Below, piece by piece: positions 21,803 through 34,500 of a stretch of DNA of 51,684 nt. A program made the position numbers and the translations under genes. The notes under the pieces were generated by a model. That model was not told where the DNA came from. It searched no databases and saw only the letters and a program-made list of their open reading frames with translations. The stretch's first letter is position 1; each line of letters starts with the position of its first letter. Source of the stretch: Mycogone perniciosa (Eukaryota; Ascomycota; Sordariomycetes; Hypocreales; Hypocreaceae); contig JAOALB010000250.1 in the NCBI GenBank assembly GCA_025331125.1, positions 1-51,684 of the forward strand, read 5' to 3'.

Positions 21803-23104
21803 ATGGTTCAATCCAAACTCCTTTGGCTTGCTGGCCTAGCTGCAACTACGACTTCAGCCTCAGCTCCAGCTTCTGCTCCAGCATCCCAAGATCATGAATA
21901 CTTTTACGGGAAGAACAGCCAAAGCAAATTCCACATAAACCAGGTGTTTACGGAAAAGAATTGTGGCTGTCCTGGGTTCTGGAACTACACTAACTTTGCG
22001 GAACTCTCAAAGCATTTTAAAGCACAGCTTCATAACCTTATCCCGGCCACTACGACTACCTGTAGTTATAAAGATGCAAGCCCTTTAACTATTAAATCTG
22101 ACACTTATACCCTGTCTCTTAAATACTCCTTAGACTATAAGCGCTATAAATCTGCAGGTGCTGGTGTTTGGAGTAAACTTTTTAGCGATATGCTGCTTGT
22201 AGCAAACGACACTTACAACCAATCTATTCTTATCGGAGAGTATATTAATATCCTTTGTGGATCCAATAACCTTACATTTACTGTATATAGGGATAAGAAG
22301 TGTGTTAATCAGTTTAACCCTTGCACTAAGTTTGAACCTTAAGTGGTTACTGAAAAGCATGTTACGAGGGATGACATCAATAGACGCGCCCTTGACTAGA
22401 GCGATAAGGAATCCATTTCAAGGAATATAGACTTGCTAATCTATACCACTAGCAGCTTAGAGGAAGCGGTCTAAAACCACCACACCCTTCCACAGTTTAT
22501 CTACCATACAGACGCTCATGCTATTGTTGACACAACAACTATTAAGCCACAGGCGCCTTCAGGCAGTTCCAAGTTGCAAGATCGTCAGTGGTGTATTCCA
22601 TTTGGCTATTACACCTACTCTAGAGAGGGCATGTGGACTATGTGGGGAAACTGGCTGCCAGTCAGTCCCTGTCTGAAAACTGGTAAAAGTAAGTCCGGTG
22701 GATCTATCGCTTTCAATATTGATTTCAGTATAGCGTTTGCCCAGTCATAGTCTTAGGGCTGGACTGCCATTAAAGATATATTTCAACACTCGTTTACATT
22801 CACTATTACGTAAACATACAGTTAATCATTAACCTACACATGTCTTATTAAAGGCAGCAGCGCAGGGCAGGTTTAGCTCCAGCGAAAACTTGGCTCAGGC
22901 TATCTCTACCGAAGCTCGTGTATGGGTGGCTGCGGCGGGACTTCATGCTGGGGCAAAATCGGTCCTAGCTATTCCTCTGCTCCGGCACAAGACGTCTACA
23001 GTATTAGATGCAGCACAGGAACTAACAAGGTGGCATGTGGAGCCTACCAAGGCAATTGGATCGACTACTATGCTTGGTCTACAACCCCACCGAACTCAGA
23101 CTGA
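21803..23104 (+). pseudogene. Secreted cysteine-containing protein gene broken by eight in-frame stops
   Basis: One reading frame runs 434 codons from ATG at 21803 to TGA at 23102 with no apparent frameshift. It is interrupted by TAA or TAG at 22340, 22397, 22472, 22748, 22754, 22811, 22823 and 22874. The first 179 residues open with a signal peptide (KLLWLAGLAATTTSASA) and an Ala/Ser/Pro linker, then a Cys-bearing domain. After the third stop comes WCIPFGYYTYSREGMWTMW with PVSPCLKTGKSKSGGSI; near the end CMGGCGGTSCW and more cysteines. I do not recognise a named family. All eight internal stops are TAA/TAG (four each) and none TGA, as expected if CAA/CAG (Gln) or TGG codons were changed by C-to-T or G-to-A mutation in the RIP context. 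It lies ~340 bp from the AT-rich compartment. A GTAAGT at 22689 could start an intron removing four or five of the stops, but no acceptor in frame clears the stop at 22874. An alternative is a working short 179-residue protein ending at 22342. Confidence 0.75.
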
Positions 23105-23231
23105 GAGACTGCGCTCGTTAAGCCCTCGATGCTGTGTGAGGAGTACTTGGGAGGGAAAGTGGTGCTTGGGGGGGGGATTGAGTAGAGAGATACTCTCGTC
23201 TATTCTCAGTATATGTTCTATGGACATAAAA

Positions 23232-23343
23232 TTCTTACATTCAAACAGTACAGCTTTACATTGTATGTTCTTACGATGAACATTCCTACATTGAACAGTC
23301 TACATGATTACTTTCTTCTATTTGTATATTCCTAAATTGAACA
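23232..23343 (+). repeat. Four degenerate copies of a 15-bp motif
   Basis: The motif TTCYTACATTGAACA occurs as TTCTTACATTCAAACA (23232), TTCTTACGATGAACA (23268), TTCCTACATTGAACA (23283, abutting the previous copy) and TTCCTAAATTGAACA (23329). Spacing is irregular, so it is not a simple tandem array. It sits in the last 200 bp of the gene island. Confidence 0.6.
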
Positions 23344-23439
23344 TTGTTACTCCGTATATTTTTATATCTTTAAGACAAGCTTCATGAAACCAGTGGTTCA
23401 AGACGTAGCTCTCTGCTAGCAGTAACACGATTGTACTAG

Positions 23440-24119
23440 GAACTATACTAGCAACTATAATAGTAACTATTTTAGTATTTCCTTTTAATAAATAAAAAAG
23501 CCTCTATAAATAAAGCAGCTAATTAACCTATTACTTAAACCACTTAACTTAATCACTAAACTAAACTGTATTAATTTTAATTTTTACGATTTTAATATAT
23601 AGAGTATAGATAAAGAGGAAAGAAGGAAGGAAGGGGACAATACACTATTTATTATACATTATATTTGCTATATAAAACTATACTGCTTTTAAAAGAATTT
23701 ATAGCTATACATTTTATTAAACTTTATAGTTATTTCTTTATTAAGTAATATTTTTTTATAATTTCTTAAAATTTAATTTTTAATAACTTTAATTAATTAA
23801 TTTAATAAAGTTAAATAATAATAGCTATCGTATATATATTAAATTTATTATTAATATTGATTCTATAAAAACTATAAAAAGATTTTTTATGTATAGAGTT
23901 AACTTTTTAATTATTTTTAAAGAAAATACTTTTTAAGCCTAGTTAACTTAATTAAATAAACTTGATAGTAATAATATATTATTGCGTTTTTTATATTAGT
24001 TTATGAATATATTATAGTATTTATTTTAATATTTATTTAATACTATATTATAGCCCCTTTTTTAATTAGTTTAATAGTTTATTTGTTTATTTATTTTATT
24101 ATTTACATCTATTAAGTAA
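23440..24119. other. AT-rich repeat DNA left of the LINE
   Basis: Composition drops sharply to AT-rich and stop-filled at about 23440. It holds the left arm (23617-23661) of the inverted repeat whose partner is at 30199-30242. No gene is seen. Confidence 0.6.
23617..23661 (+). repeat. Left arm of a ~45-bp inverted repeat flanking the LINE region
   Basis: A purine tract (GGAAAGAAGGAAGGAAGGGG) followed by ACAATACACTATTTATTATACATTA. The reverse complement of 30199-30242 gives almost the same sequence, with the second part reading GCAATATACTATATATTATATATTA. Similarity fades on both sides. The arms are about 6.6 kb apart. Confidence 0.65.
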
Positions 24120-24149
24120 GCTAGTTATATAAATCCCTTATAAGCAATA

Positions 24150-27100
24150 AGATATTAGGAGCTGGCGGCTTGCGCCGCTATTTACTGAGTTTTGATTTAT
24201 AAAGGAAAGAGGGTTAATCTAGGTAGTGTTAATCTATTTCTGCTGGGGGAGGACTATAAAGGTCTGCTTCCTTTACTAGTTTCTAAAAGGCCTTGCTTCC
24301 TGTAAGTTTAAGGAGGTAAAAGAGGGGGGTCTCTTTTAAGGGGATATTTAGAAGGAAGGGCCTAACTATTCTGTATTCCGCGAAGTGGCCTTGCCTTTTT
24401 GGTTTGCTGCACTTGCAGATAAACTCTCTGTTGTGTCTGAAGTGTTTATAGTATTCCTGGAAGTCTTTATATCCTGATCTCTCTGCTAGGAGTTTATAGA
24501 GGATAGGGCGTAGGAGTTTAAGCTTTAGGGGGGAGGCTGGGGCTTTAAGTCTTTACTGTTTATAGCCCTTTAAAGTCTTGCTGAGCTAGTCTTATTCCTT
24601 TACCTCTATAACTTCTTCTTTAATTTATCTTTTAATATATATAATTATAGCCTAGTTTTATAGTATAGTAGGGAAGGCTGCGCTTTATTTAGCTAAATAG
24701 TTAGCCTATTTATTGCCTATAATATCCTTATATCCTAAAACCTATAAAATAATAATCCTATAAGGCGAGATATTTTATACTAGTTTCTGGAAGTATATAT
24801 ATACTCTTTATATAAACAGTAAAGGCTTATTAAGCAGCCTATCGATAATTAATAAACTATTTAAGAAAAGAAAAGCTATTTAAATTATATAGTCTTCCTT
24901 TATATATTTAGCTACTAGCTTTATAGCCTTTAAGGCAGCCTATACCTTTATATTATAGACCTCTATATTATTAAAGCGTCTAATATTTATAGTTACTTTT
25001 ACTTTATAGTAGGCGACTACTTTTTAGCCTGTATTCCCTTTTATTTAAAACCTATTAAAGTAGGCTAAAATTAAATAGGGGGGGAAAGAGTTAATTAACT
25101 TTAAGTATTTCTTTACTGCAGCTAGTTTACTTATACCTTTTAAGTTAGGACTAGGGAGAATATATAGGGACTTTTTAGTGAAAAGGGTAAGTTTAATAGT
25201 TCTGTTAATTAAGGCAGCAGTATATTAAAGTTTAGTTTATAGTAGTTAAAGAGGGAGTTTTTTGTTAATATATTAATTAATTAGGTAGTTTTAATCTAGT
25301 CCTATAACTTTTACTGCATATTTAAATTAGGCCTATATTAGGGCAATGCTGGCTATAAAGACCTTTAACTCTTTATATAGGATAGGAATACTTATAGTCT
25401 TTTAGACTAAGAGGACTGCTTTTACTGCAGTTTTAAAGGCTTTATTTATTTTATTTACTAGGCTAGATACTTTTATATTTACCTGCTTAATAAAGTCAGT
25501 TTACGATTATTATTTATACCCTAGCTACTATACTTTTATCCTATATAGGGTAATAGGGAGGATATAGGCTTTCGCGGCTTATACTATAGCTTTAAAAAGT
25601 AAGCCTTTCTGAGTTTTATTAAGCGACTTAAAGAAGTTAAAGACTTTATATACTTTGCCTGCAAGCGTTTTTATATATTTTTTAAAGGAGAATCTTAAAT
25701 TAAAGTAAACCTTTAGCTATTAAATATTCTTTTTAAGCTAAATTAGTTTTCCCTCTATTACAATGCCTTTTTTATAGGTTTAGCCTTTTATATAGTAGAA
25801 GTGCAGCAGTTTAGCCTTAATGTAATTAAAGGATATTGCGCTTTTTACTCTTTACTTTAGTATTTTATTAAGCGCCTATTATATAAAGGTAGCTATTTTT
25901 TAAGTAAACCCTTTTATAATAAATATAGCGATATTATTAATATACCTGAAATAAAATTATTAGTCTTTAAGCTAAAGGATTAGATTAAAGTATAGTATTA
26001 ATATAATAAAAGAGATAAAGGACTTTTATAAAGTATTGTATTTAAAGGTAAAGTCTAGTAAATTAATTTTATCTCTTTTATAAATAAAAGCAGTTTTATT
26101 ATTTATAAAAGACTCTGCCTATTTTATAAACTAAATAGGCTATCTTTATTGCTTAAGCTGTAAGATTAGTCTGTTTTTTATAATAATATTAAAGGCCTTA
26201 GAGATATTTAAAGTAAATAGGGTTGTGACTTCCCTTTTATTTAAGGCAACTTTAATATTATAGATTAAGCAGGCGATTAAGTCTATAGCTGCTTTTTTAA
26301 AGAGGGCCTTAAAGTATTGTTTTGGGAGGATTTTATATTTAAATGGTAAAAGGGATATCTTTCTAGTTAATAGTCTTTTAAAGCCTTTTCCTATATAGGA
26401 TAGCAGTAAAATAGGTTTAAAAGCTTTATAGTCTATATAGTTAGGTTTATTAGGCTTAGGGATAATAGTGACCTCGGTATTTTTAAAAGGGAGGGGGTAA
26501 TACTTTAGCTTTAAGTAGCCTTTAAAAAGGTTTATAATAACCTCTTTAATAGCAGGCTATATATAGTATAAAAGGGTAACTGATATACTGTCTGCGCTAG
26601 GCGCAGTATTCTTTGCTTTAATTATAGCCTTTTTTACCTTTTTTTTAATAACTGTTTTATTTTACAGTATTTAAGGGTTCTTTAATACTTAAAGTTCTTA
26701 GGGGTTTTTAATATCTTTTTTAGCTCCCTTTTACTATAGTAAATATTTCTTAAGGAAAGCCGCTTACTTTCTAAGGTTTAAAATACTCTTATTGCTATTT
26801 ATTAAAGGGGGGGGTTAAAAATAGTCTATAGCTTTACGCCACTTAGCTACCTATTAAATGCCCCTGCCTAGGCTAGCTTCAGCTATAATCTTATCTTAAT
26901 AGTTACGTTTTTTATATTTAATAGTATTATATAGTGTCTTCTTTGCCTTAAACTATTTATTAATTTTAAAGGGCGCTGTAATATAAGTTAAATAGGCTAT
27001 CTAACAGTCTTTATCTTACTAAAGGGCGCTGTATTTATTTTAATATCTCTTTTTGCCTGCTAACTATATATAGTCCGCAAAGAGTCTTTAAAGTATTTAT

Positions 27101-27950
27101 ATAGCTGCGTTTAGGTCCCTTTTAATTAAATTAATTGCGTCTACCTTTAAGAGGAGCTAGGTATATATATATATTAGCTGGCTAAACTTTTATAGGCTCT
27201 TAAAGGGGATATATTTTTTTCTTGCATCGGCTATTAGCTAAATAAGGCTTAAAAGTGTAATAGTGACTATATAGTAGTCTAAGCCTATATCTAGGTTTCT
27301 TGCAATAGTTATCGATATAGGGCAGTTAAAGAAAATAAAGTTAATGTATTTTCCGGAGTCTTTTATAAGGGCGTCTATAAAGGCTAGGATTAGGTTATGC
27401 CTATCTGCCTACTTAGCCAGTTTATTGCCTGCAGCATCTAAAACTTAGCCTAGTTACTATATCTAGTATAATGCATTAAAGTCTTTTGCAATAATTAAGT
27501 TTAAAGGGGGCTAACCTTACCTTTTAAAGGTTTTTATTACAGTATTAAAGGTAGCCTTATAGTAGATATTAACAATAATATAGCCGCAGGCTTCTACCTA
27601 GTAGATGCAATTGCTTTTTAGTTTTAAGGGCAAGAGTTATTAATATAGTAGATTTAGTGATTTTTTAATATATATAAAGATAAAGGGTCTAGTCTCCCTT
27701 TAGTTATTAAATAGCTTAAATACTTGAAAATTAAAGTAAGATTTTATTTATCTTTTAGATAATATAGTATCCCAGTAAGTTTATAGCTTTTAGATAAATA
27801 TAATATTAAAGCTGTCTTTTTAGGCTAGTAAAAGGGCTATATTATAATATTATTTCTATTTTCTTATATTAGCCTAAAAGATTTTTAGGCTAAAATTCTT
27901 TTAGCAGTTTTAATAGGGTCTATTATTTATAGTTTAAACTTATAGGGTTT
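24150..27950 (-). pseudogene. LINE ORF2 remnant: reverse transcriptase region
   Basis: Reading the minus strand near 26560-26430 gives YPLPFKNTEVTIIPKPNKPNYI, matching the start of Tad-clade reverse transcriptase (x-P-x-x-F-K-x-x-x-x-x-x-x-KP-x-K-x-D-Y). Near 25960-25900 a stretch with ...V-Y-stop-stop-Y-R/I-Y...KG stands where the family has Y-x-DD-I-A, so the catalytic aspartates are destroyed or shifted. The upstream part (27,000-27,950) should hold the endonuclease, but I could not confirm its motifs. Non-functional. Confidence 0.65.
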
Positions 27951-27999
27951 ATTTCCTTTAAAGGATTCCTTTAAAGTATTATTTATAAAGTTATTTAAA

Positions 28000-29950
28000 T
28001 CGGCAACCTTTATTATAAAGCGGGCCAGTAAGCTTTCTTTTAATAAGCCGTTAAGGATATTTGTTAGGTTAATTTTATTTTAAGGGGGCTTTATTGCAGG
28101 GGCAGGGGGTATTATTTTACTTAAAGGGAGGGGTCTTTAAATTTAAGCTTTAAGAGCAGTAAGAGATCCGGCTAGGGCGGCCTAAAAAGCTCTTTCCTTA
28201 GGTATACTAGTACTAGGCTTAAAGGTAAAGGGGGCGGGGTTTTTTTTTTAGAATTCCTAGGTTTTAAGTTCTTTAATACCTTTAAGTTATTCTTTAATAG
28301 TATACACTTTTATACTATCTTTAATAGTTAAGTATATATAGTAGTTTAAAGTATTAGATTAGTAAAGTTTAAGGCAGTTAATATATTAAGTAAAGTTATT
28401 GCAGTTTTTATCTCTATTAGTGTATTAGAAGGTAGGTTTACTACACTTTTTGCAGCGCGCGGTTTTAGTATACCTTTAAGGATTATAAAAGCCGAGGCAT
28501 TTATTGTATTAGGTTATTTATACCTTTTAGGTTTAAAGCTTTACTGGGGCTAAGCAGTTAAAGAGTTTAAAGCCTGTTTTAACTTCCTCTTTAAAAGAGA
28601 TAAAGTAGTAATAGGTATTAATAGTCTCGCTAAAGGGGGCCTTTTAGTAAAAGACTAAAGGTTCTTTAAACCTAGCGCTCTTTTAAGCTTTAATTGGGAT
28701 TAGTGTATTAGTAGGGAAGGTGCTTAAAGTGTTAGTGTAGTATTTAGGAATACTTTATATAAGAAAACTCCTTTATATATATACTTCTTTAATCTTTAGG
28801 CCGCTAGCCTTTATAGTTAAGGCTAAAGCGAGGATCTTTTTTTTAATATCTTTTATTTTAATTTAAAGTATAAACCTAGACTTTACTTTTTAAAAGTAAG
28901 TAATATCTTTGCTTTTAAGGTTACTAATTTTGATAACCTTTTATTTAGCGCTAATAGCAGTAATCTTTTTTTAGCTATAATTTAAGGGGACTTAGAGGAA
29001 GATTCTGTTATTGGTCTTTAAAGTAGTTTTTACCTGTTTTTGTTTATTTTTATTAGCAATAAGGGCTAGCCCGCTATTACTTTAAAGGGAAGGTTTATTT
29101 CCGTTTCTTTATATTAAGGAGTTTTTATTTATGCCTATAGCTGTAACTGTAGCCTATATAACCCGTTTTAGGCTATTAGCTAGTAAAGGGGTTCCTGCGC
29201 TAGTCTTATTTAAGGGCTAAGGCTTAATTTACTATTATTTATTATTTTAGCGGGGCTTTTTATTAACTAATTAGACAGTTAACAGTTAGGCAGGAGGGAG
29301 GTTCCTGCCTGATTTCTTAAAGTCTGCGAAGGCCTTTAAGGAAAAGAGGTTTTTAAGGGTATTAAAGAGGGCTTTGCTTGCTAGTATAGCCGCTAAAAGA
29401 TAATACTTTCCTTAATATTTAGCTAGGCAGTTATTAATAGCTTAAGCTACTAAGAGTAGTATTTCTTGCCTAGCCCTTTAAATTAAGTTAATTTTTTTAA
29501 TCTAGGTAAAGATTTTAAGTATTATATTTAACTGCTTTCCGTTTATAAAGGCGGGGGCTTTTATTGGCCTACTTTAAAGGGAAGAAAAAAGGCCTTTTTA
29601 AGTCTTTTTTAAAAAGAGAGAGATACTAGGTTTTAAGTTAGAATTAAAATTAAGTTTAGGGATATTAGTTTTAATACGTTTATTATTAATGCAGTATTTC
29701 TTAGGTGTAAATAGGAGGACTGTGGTCTCCCTTTGCCTTAAGAGTAAAAGAGTACCCTCCTTTTTAAGTTGCTAAAGTGCTGCCTGCTTAGTGGCAGTAA
29801 AGTTTAGTTATCTTTAGTTTACTTAAAGTCTAATAGCGTTTATTATCTTTCTTTAAATGCCTAGGAGGGGCAAGAGAGTATTATTAGGCTTATTTTCTTA
29901 ATAGCTAATTAAAAGGTTATAGAGTTTTTAGTAAGTAGGCACCTAAAAGG
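28000..29950 (-). pseudogene. LINE ORF1 (gag-like) remnant with CCHC zinc knuckles
   Basis: On the minus strand at about 28520-28400 the translation gives QCYKCLRFYNP..RYTKTARCKKCSKPTF. This corresponds to the retro-element pattern C-x2-C-x3-G/Y-H/N-x4-C followed by a second C-x2-C. In-frame stops show that it is dead. The remainder of ORF1 is only inferred from position. Confidence 0.6.
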
Positions 29951-30198
29951 TAAGGTACCTATAGGTATAGGAGGAAGCTTATTGGTTTAATAGTATATTA
30001 TAGCCTTATTTTTAAAATATATTTAATAATATATTATAAGCTTTATTTTAAAATTAAGGCAGTAAGTGACTAAGGAAGTTAGTTAAGAATTCTATTGTTA
30101 GGAATTTCCTTATAAATATAGTTAAGAATCTGGTTATAAGTTTAGTTAAGGGAATGTAGGGATATATTATTTTTTAATGAAGGCTATAGTATTTAATA

Positions 30199-30242
30199 TA
30201 TAATATATAGTATATTGCCCCCTTCCTTCCTTTCTTCCTTTC
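30199..30242 (-). repeat. Right arm of the inverted repeat flanking the LINE region
   Basis: The sequence is TAATATATAATATATAGTAT, then ATTGCCCCC and the pyrimidine tract CTTCCTTCCTTTCTTCC. It is the reverse complement of the left arm at 23617-23661 with a few C/T-type differences. Confidence 0.65.
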
Positions 30243-30990
30243 TTTTCTATTTCTTAAAACCTTATATATTAAACAGCTAAGTTATAAAGTATAAAGAAAT
30301 TTAAATTATTTATAAATAAATTTGAATAGTTTATATAAATTATATTTAATAAATATTTTAAGGAATATTATAAATATATATATAACTTTTATTAAATTCT
30401 TTACACTTTTAAATATAGTTTTAAATTAATATTATATTGTTAAAATATTTTAAAGTTATTTTTATAATTTTTATATTAAATATTAAACTTCTTTTATCTT
30501 TAATATATTATATTAAATAGTTTATACTTTTATTTATAAATTTTAAAGGCTTAAGTATAACTGTCTTTATTATACCTTAAAAGATTCTTCAAGAAAGGTT
30601 TAAAAAGGTTTATTATGTTTAATAAAGTAAAGATTTATAATTTATGAATATTAAAAAGCTTTTATTTACTTATATAATAAATATAAATTAATATATATAT
30701 TATATAAATAAAGTATTAAATTATAGTAATATTTATAATGTATATTTTATACTATTTCCTTTATATTAATAATATATATATATATAGATAATAAAGGTAT
30801 TATAATATACTCTTTAAATAAAATAAAATTCCATTTTTTATTTTATTATATTCCATATAATTATATTATACTCTATCATAATTATAAAGTTAAATAATAA
30901 CTAATAAAGTTAATAAAGTATAATTAATATATAATAAAATAAGCTAAAGAATAATAATATTAAGGGAAAGAAAGGAAAGGAAACAAAAGC
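30243..30990. other. AT-rich DNA left of the U array
   Basis: No gene is seen. The last ~75 bp (about 30915-30990), with AATATATAATAAAATAAG and a purine tract AAGGGAAAGAAAGGAAAGG, match the right end of the U unit. The array therefore begins with at least a U-end fragment. Confidence 0.55.
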
Positions 30991-31156
30991 ATATACTTTT
31001 ATATATATTAAATACCCCCTTTAAAAAAGAAAACTAACTTAACTTTAACTTATCCCTACTATCCCCTCTCTACTATTAAATAACCAAAATAAAATAATAA
31101 TTAATGCCTTTATCTAATAGCCGGCTTAATAGTTTAAGGCTATATTAAGATATACT
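30991..31156 (+). repeat. U unit 1, left part (split by the 11.5-kb Gypsy element)
   Basis: It matches 43510-43675 (ATATACTTTTATATATATT, TTAATGCC-like words, AATAGCCGGCTTAATAGTT). It stops at ATACT (31152-31156), where the Gypsy element begins, and the match resumes at 42623-42628 on the other side. Confidence 0.8.
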
Positions 31157-31557
31157 TTATTAAAGGTAACTAATATATTTAATATACTTGCACTCCTTTT
31201 TATTAGCTTATTTAAAAAAAGTCGGTTATTTATTTAAGCAACTACTAAATTAAAAAAGTATAAAAGTATAAAGATAAAATAAATAAATTTAATTTAATGA
31301 AATATTAATTTATATTCTCTTTTAATATATTATTTTACTTATAAGTTCATAGCTATTAATGTATAAAGAGGTAACTATTAATTGCTTTCGGCTATAGAGA
31401 TTATAATTAAATAATTTACAGTATCTTTTAATCTTTATATTACTTAGCTGCAGCTTTATAATTCTCCTAAAAGCGCAGTTTTTATGCTTTATTTAAGTTA
31501 TTATTAATGTATATATATATATATATATATTTAAAGTACTGATTCCCTTTTAATAAA
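31157..31557 (+). repeat. 5' LTR of the 11.5-kb Gypsy element
   Basis: It aligns along its full ~400 bp with 42227-42622. Shared words include AAGATAAAATAAATAAATTTA, ATAAAGAGGTAACTATTAATTGCTTT and GATTCCC near the end. It contains a (TA)n run near 31510-31532 where the 3' LTR has TGTGTGTATATATG, so the run is a RIP product of a TG/TA repeat. Confidence 0.85.
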
Positions 31558-34500
31558 ACTAGTAACTAAAATCAAGGAAGTTTTAAAGATTATATCCTAA
31601 AAAGCAATTATTAAAGGCACTTTTATACTGCTACTAAAACCTACTTTTATTTAACTATTAATAAGATTATAGGCTAACTATAATAAATGTTGAAGCGAAT
31701 ATAAAATACTTAGCTAAAAGAAGTAGCTTAAAAACCCTTTATTGCAGCCAGTTAATATAGATTAATATAATCCTTAATTCCGAAAGTATAAGTTATTTAA
31801 TTGCAATTTCTAAAATATAGGAATTAAGATTAATTAATTCAAGCGTAATATATGAAAATATACTAAATAAGCGAAGTTTTAAAAAGGCTATTAGCTTATA
31901 AAACCTATTAATAAACGGTTAAAGAGTTAAAGGAAATTATTAAAGGATTAATTAATATAGTAAACGTAAATATATAAATTAAATAGTTACTTTTACATAA
32001 TATAATCCCTTTTAAATTAGCAATATACTATTATAACTTTTATTTTATTTATAATTTAATAACTTAGTTAATAAGGTAATTATAAAGAATTAATAAAAAA
32101 TAAATTATTCTTTTCATTTTTTAATATAAAGACTGTATTTTAATTTTATTAACTTTTTTATCAAAATTATCTTTAACTTTTAATAAAAATCCTATTATTG
32201 TTAGTTTTATAATTATATATATATAAATTACATTTACCTATATTAAAACCGTTTAAAAGAGACTTAAAAAAACATTTAATACTGTAAGATTAATATTAAT
32301 AAAGGAAATTATCTTTTAAAGAATTATTAATCCTATTATTTTAAATAAATAAATAAAACCTTTTTGTATTATAAAAAAGCTCTTTACTTTAAAGGAATAC
32401 TTTATTATAGCCCTTTTATTAAAGGAATATATCCTTTTTTTATTTAAAGAAGAAATATATTAATAAAAACTAAGTATTTAAATTAAATAATTTAGACTAA
32501 TAGGATAAAGGGTATTTTATTATTAAAGGACTATTTAATTAAAAGTTTAATAATTTATTTTAATTTTAAATAAAAGCATTAAAAGTAAATTAATAACTTT
32601 TAATTATGAAAAGATTAAATATAACCTTTTCATTAAACCTGCAAGTAAAGGAATTATTTAATTATATATTTAAGTTAATATTAATAGCCTTTAAATCTAT
32701 TAAAATAGAAATTAAAGAAAGATTAAATCATTTAATAGAAAATAGGAAAATACCCCTTTAAAAGTTCCTTTTTTTATTTAAGCTTTTAAAAATATTTAAC
32801 AGATAAAGCTAGTTATAAAGATTAATCTTATTAGCAAATTTAATAGTAAAAATATATTTTAGTTTTTAAAGAATTATAAATAAAAGATAAAAGATTAAAG
32901 AATTTTAATAAAAGATTAAAAGAGGTATTTAAAGTTATATATAAAATTAACAAATTAAAAAACAGTTTAAATCTTTATTAAAGAAAGTATTAATTAAAAT
33001 AAAGTTTAAAAAAAGCTTATATAATACAATAAATAGTATAATGAAGAATAATTAGAGTTATATACTATATAGCTTTAAAATCTCTATTACTATAAGCCTA
33101 TTAAAATATAATTTATAATAAATTAATTACTTTAATATTAATACTTTTATTAAAGGTTTAATAAAAGAAATTAAAGGCAGCTATATTATATTTTTATAAT
33201 AGTATTAAAGTAATATTATTAAAGTTACTTTAATTAATAATAGCTTTTAAAGAAATAAAAATAATTAATAATTCTAAAAAGTTAATATATATTAAAGTCT
33301 AGATACTTTTTTATAGTAAAACGCTTATAGAATTTAATATTTAAAAAGCCTATTTTTAAAGATTTATAAAAATACCTTTTAAAATAAAATATATATTTAA
33401 TTTATTTAAATTAAAAATAAGCCTAATTTCAATAACATAGAAAGAATAATAGCCTAAGCTTATAGAATTAACTATATCTTTACAGCTTAAAGATTAAATA
33501 AACACCTTATTTAAAAAGTTTAATAAATTAATAATTTAGCTCTTTAAGTAAAAAGGAAAGGTAACTAATTTAAAGGAAAAAAAGTAATATTATATTACTA
33601 TTAAAAGTTATATATTTAAATAAAGACTTTTTATTTTAATAATTGCTATTAATAATATTCATATAATAAACCTTTCATATAATAATATATTAAAAGTTTT
33701 TCCTTTACTATTATTTAAAGGCAGTTATAAATATAAAATGTTATTAATATTATATAAATAAAAGCTATTTTCTTTAAAATTATATTAAGCTAGCCTATAA
33801 TAAAGACTATAAGTTTATAATATATAACTTAAAGGTAAGAATAGTTTAAATAAATTTATAGAAAACTTTAATTTTAATTTAATTTATTATAGGAATTATA
33901 ACTATGAAAACCTATATATAAAAAATACTAGCACTTTAAATAAAATTATTTAAAGCTTAAAATAAAGTTTTACTAAACCTATCCTTTATAAAAAAAATAA
34001 AAGCTAGCTTTTTAAATTAAAAAGTAAACTACTATATAACTAAACTTTTTTATACAGTTTATAAAGAAAGAAAGTATAAAGAGATATTTAAAATTAAACT
34101 ATTGTAAAGGTTAAATATAATCTTTATAAAAGGATTAATAATAAACATTATATACTTTATAGGCAGAGATTAAATAATTAACAGTAAATAAAATAGTATA
34201 GGTATAAAAAGGATTAGAAATATCTCTATAAAATTAATTAAAATAAATTCCTTTAAAGGCCTTTTAAATAAATATAACTAAAACTATTTAGCTATAGAGT
34301 TATCTAATTAGATTTTTCTTATTAACTTTATAGTTAATAAAGGATAAAAGTATATTTAAATAATTAATAACATAAATAAATAAATTAAAAAAGAACTATT
34401 ACTACTTTAATTAAATCAGCTAATTAAAATGAATAACTATATTTAAACTTTATACCTATAATACTAAAGACTATACTATTTAAACTATAATATAGTAAAA

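Larger units (their letters stand above)
24120..30110 (-). mobile_element. Tad1-like LINE (non-LTR retrotransposon), minus strand, degraded
   Basis: The minus strand carries, 5' to 3', a gag-like ORF1 remnant with zinc knuckles (about 28380-28510) and an ORF2 remnant with a non-LTR reverse transcriptase (about 25900-26560), followed by the region where Tad elements carry RNase H. No LTRs are found at the ends. Base composition is clearly less AT-rich than the neighbouring Gypsy elements, so mutation is lighter, but stops occur every few codons. The ends are approximate. The right end lies just inside the inverted repeat arm at 30199. Confidence 0.75.

Noticed and set aside
21803..23104. TAA/TAG read as glutamine (reassigned code)
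   Set aside because: The Gfo/Idh, transporter, regulator and 265-residue genes use TAA/TAG/TGA as normal stops and have no internal ones; RIP-type mutation next to an AT-rich block is simpler.
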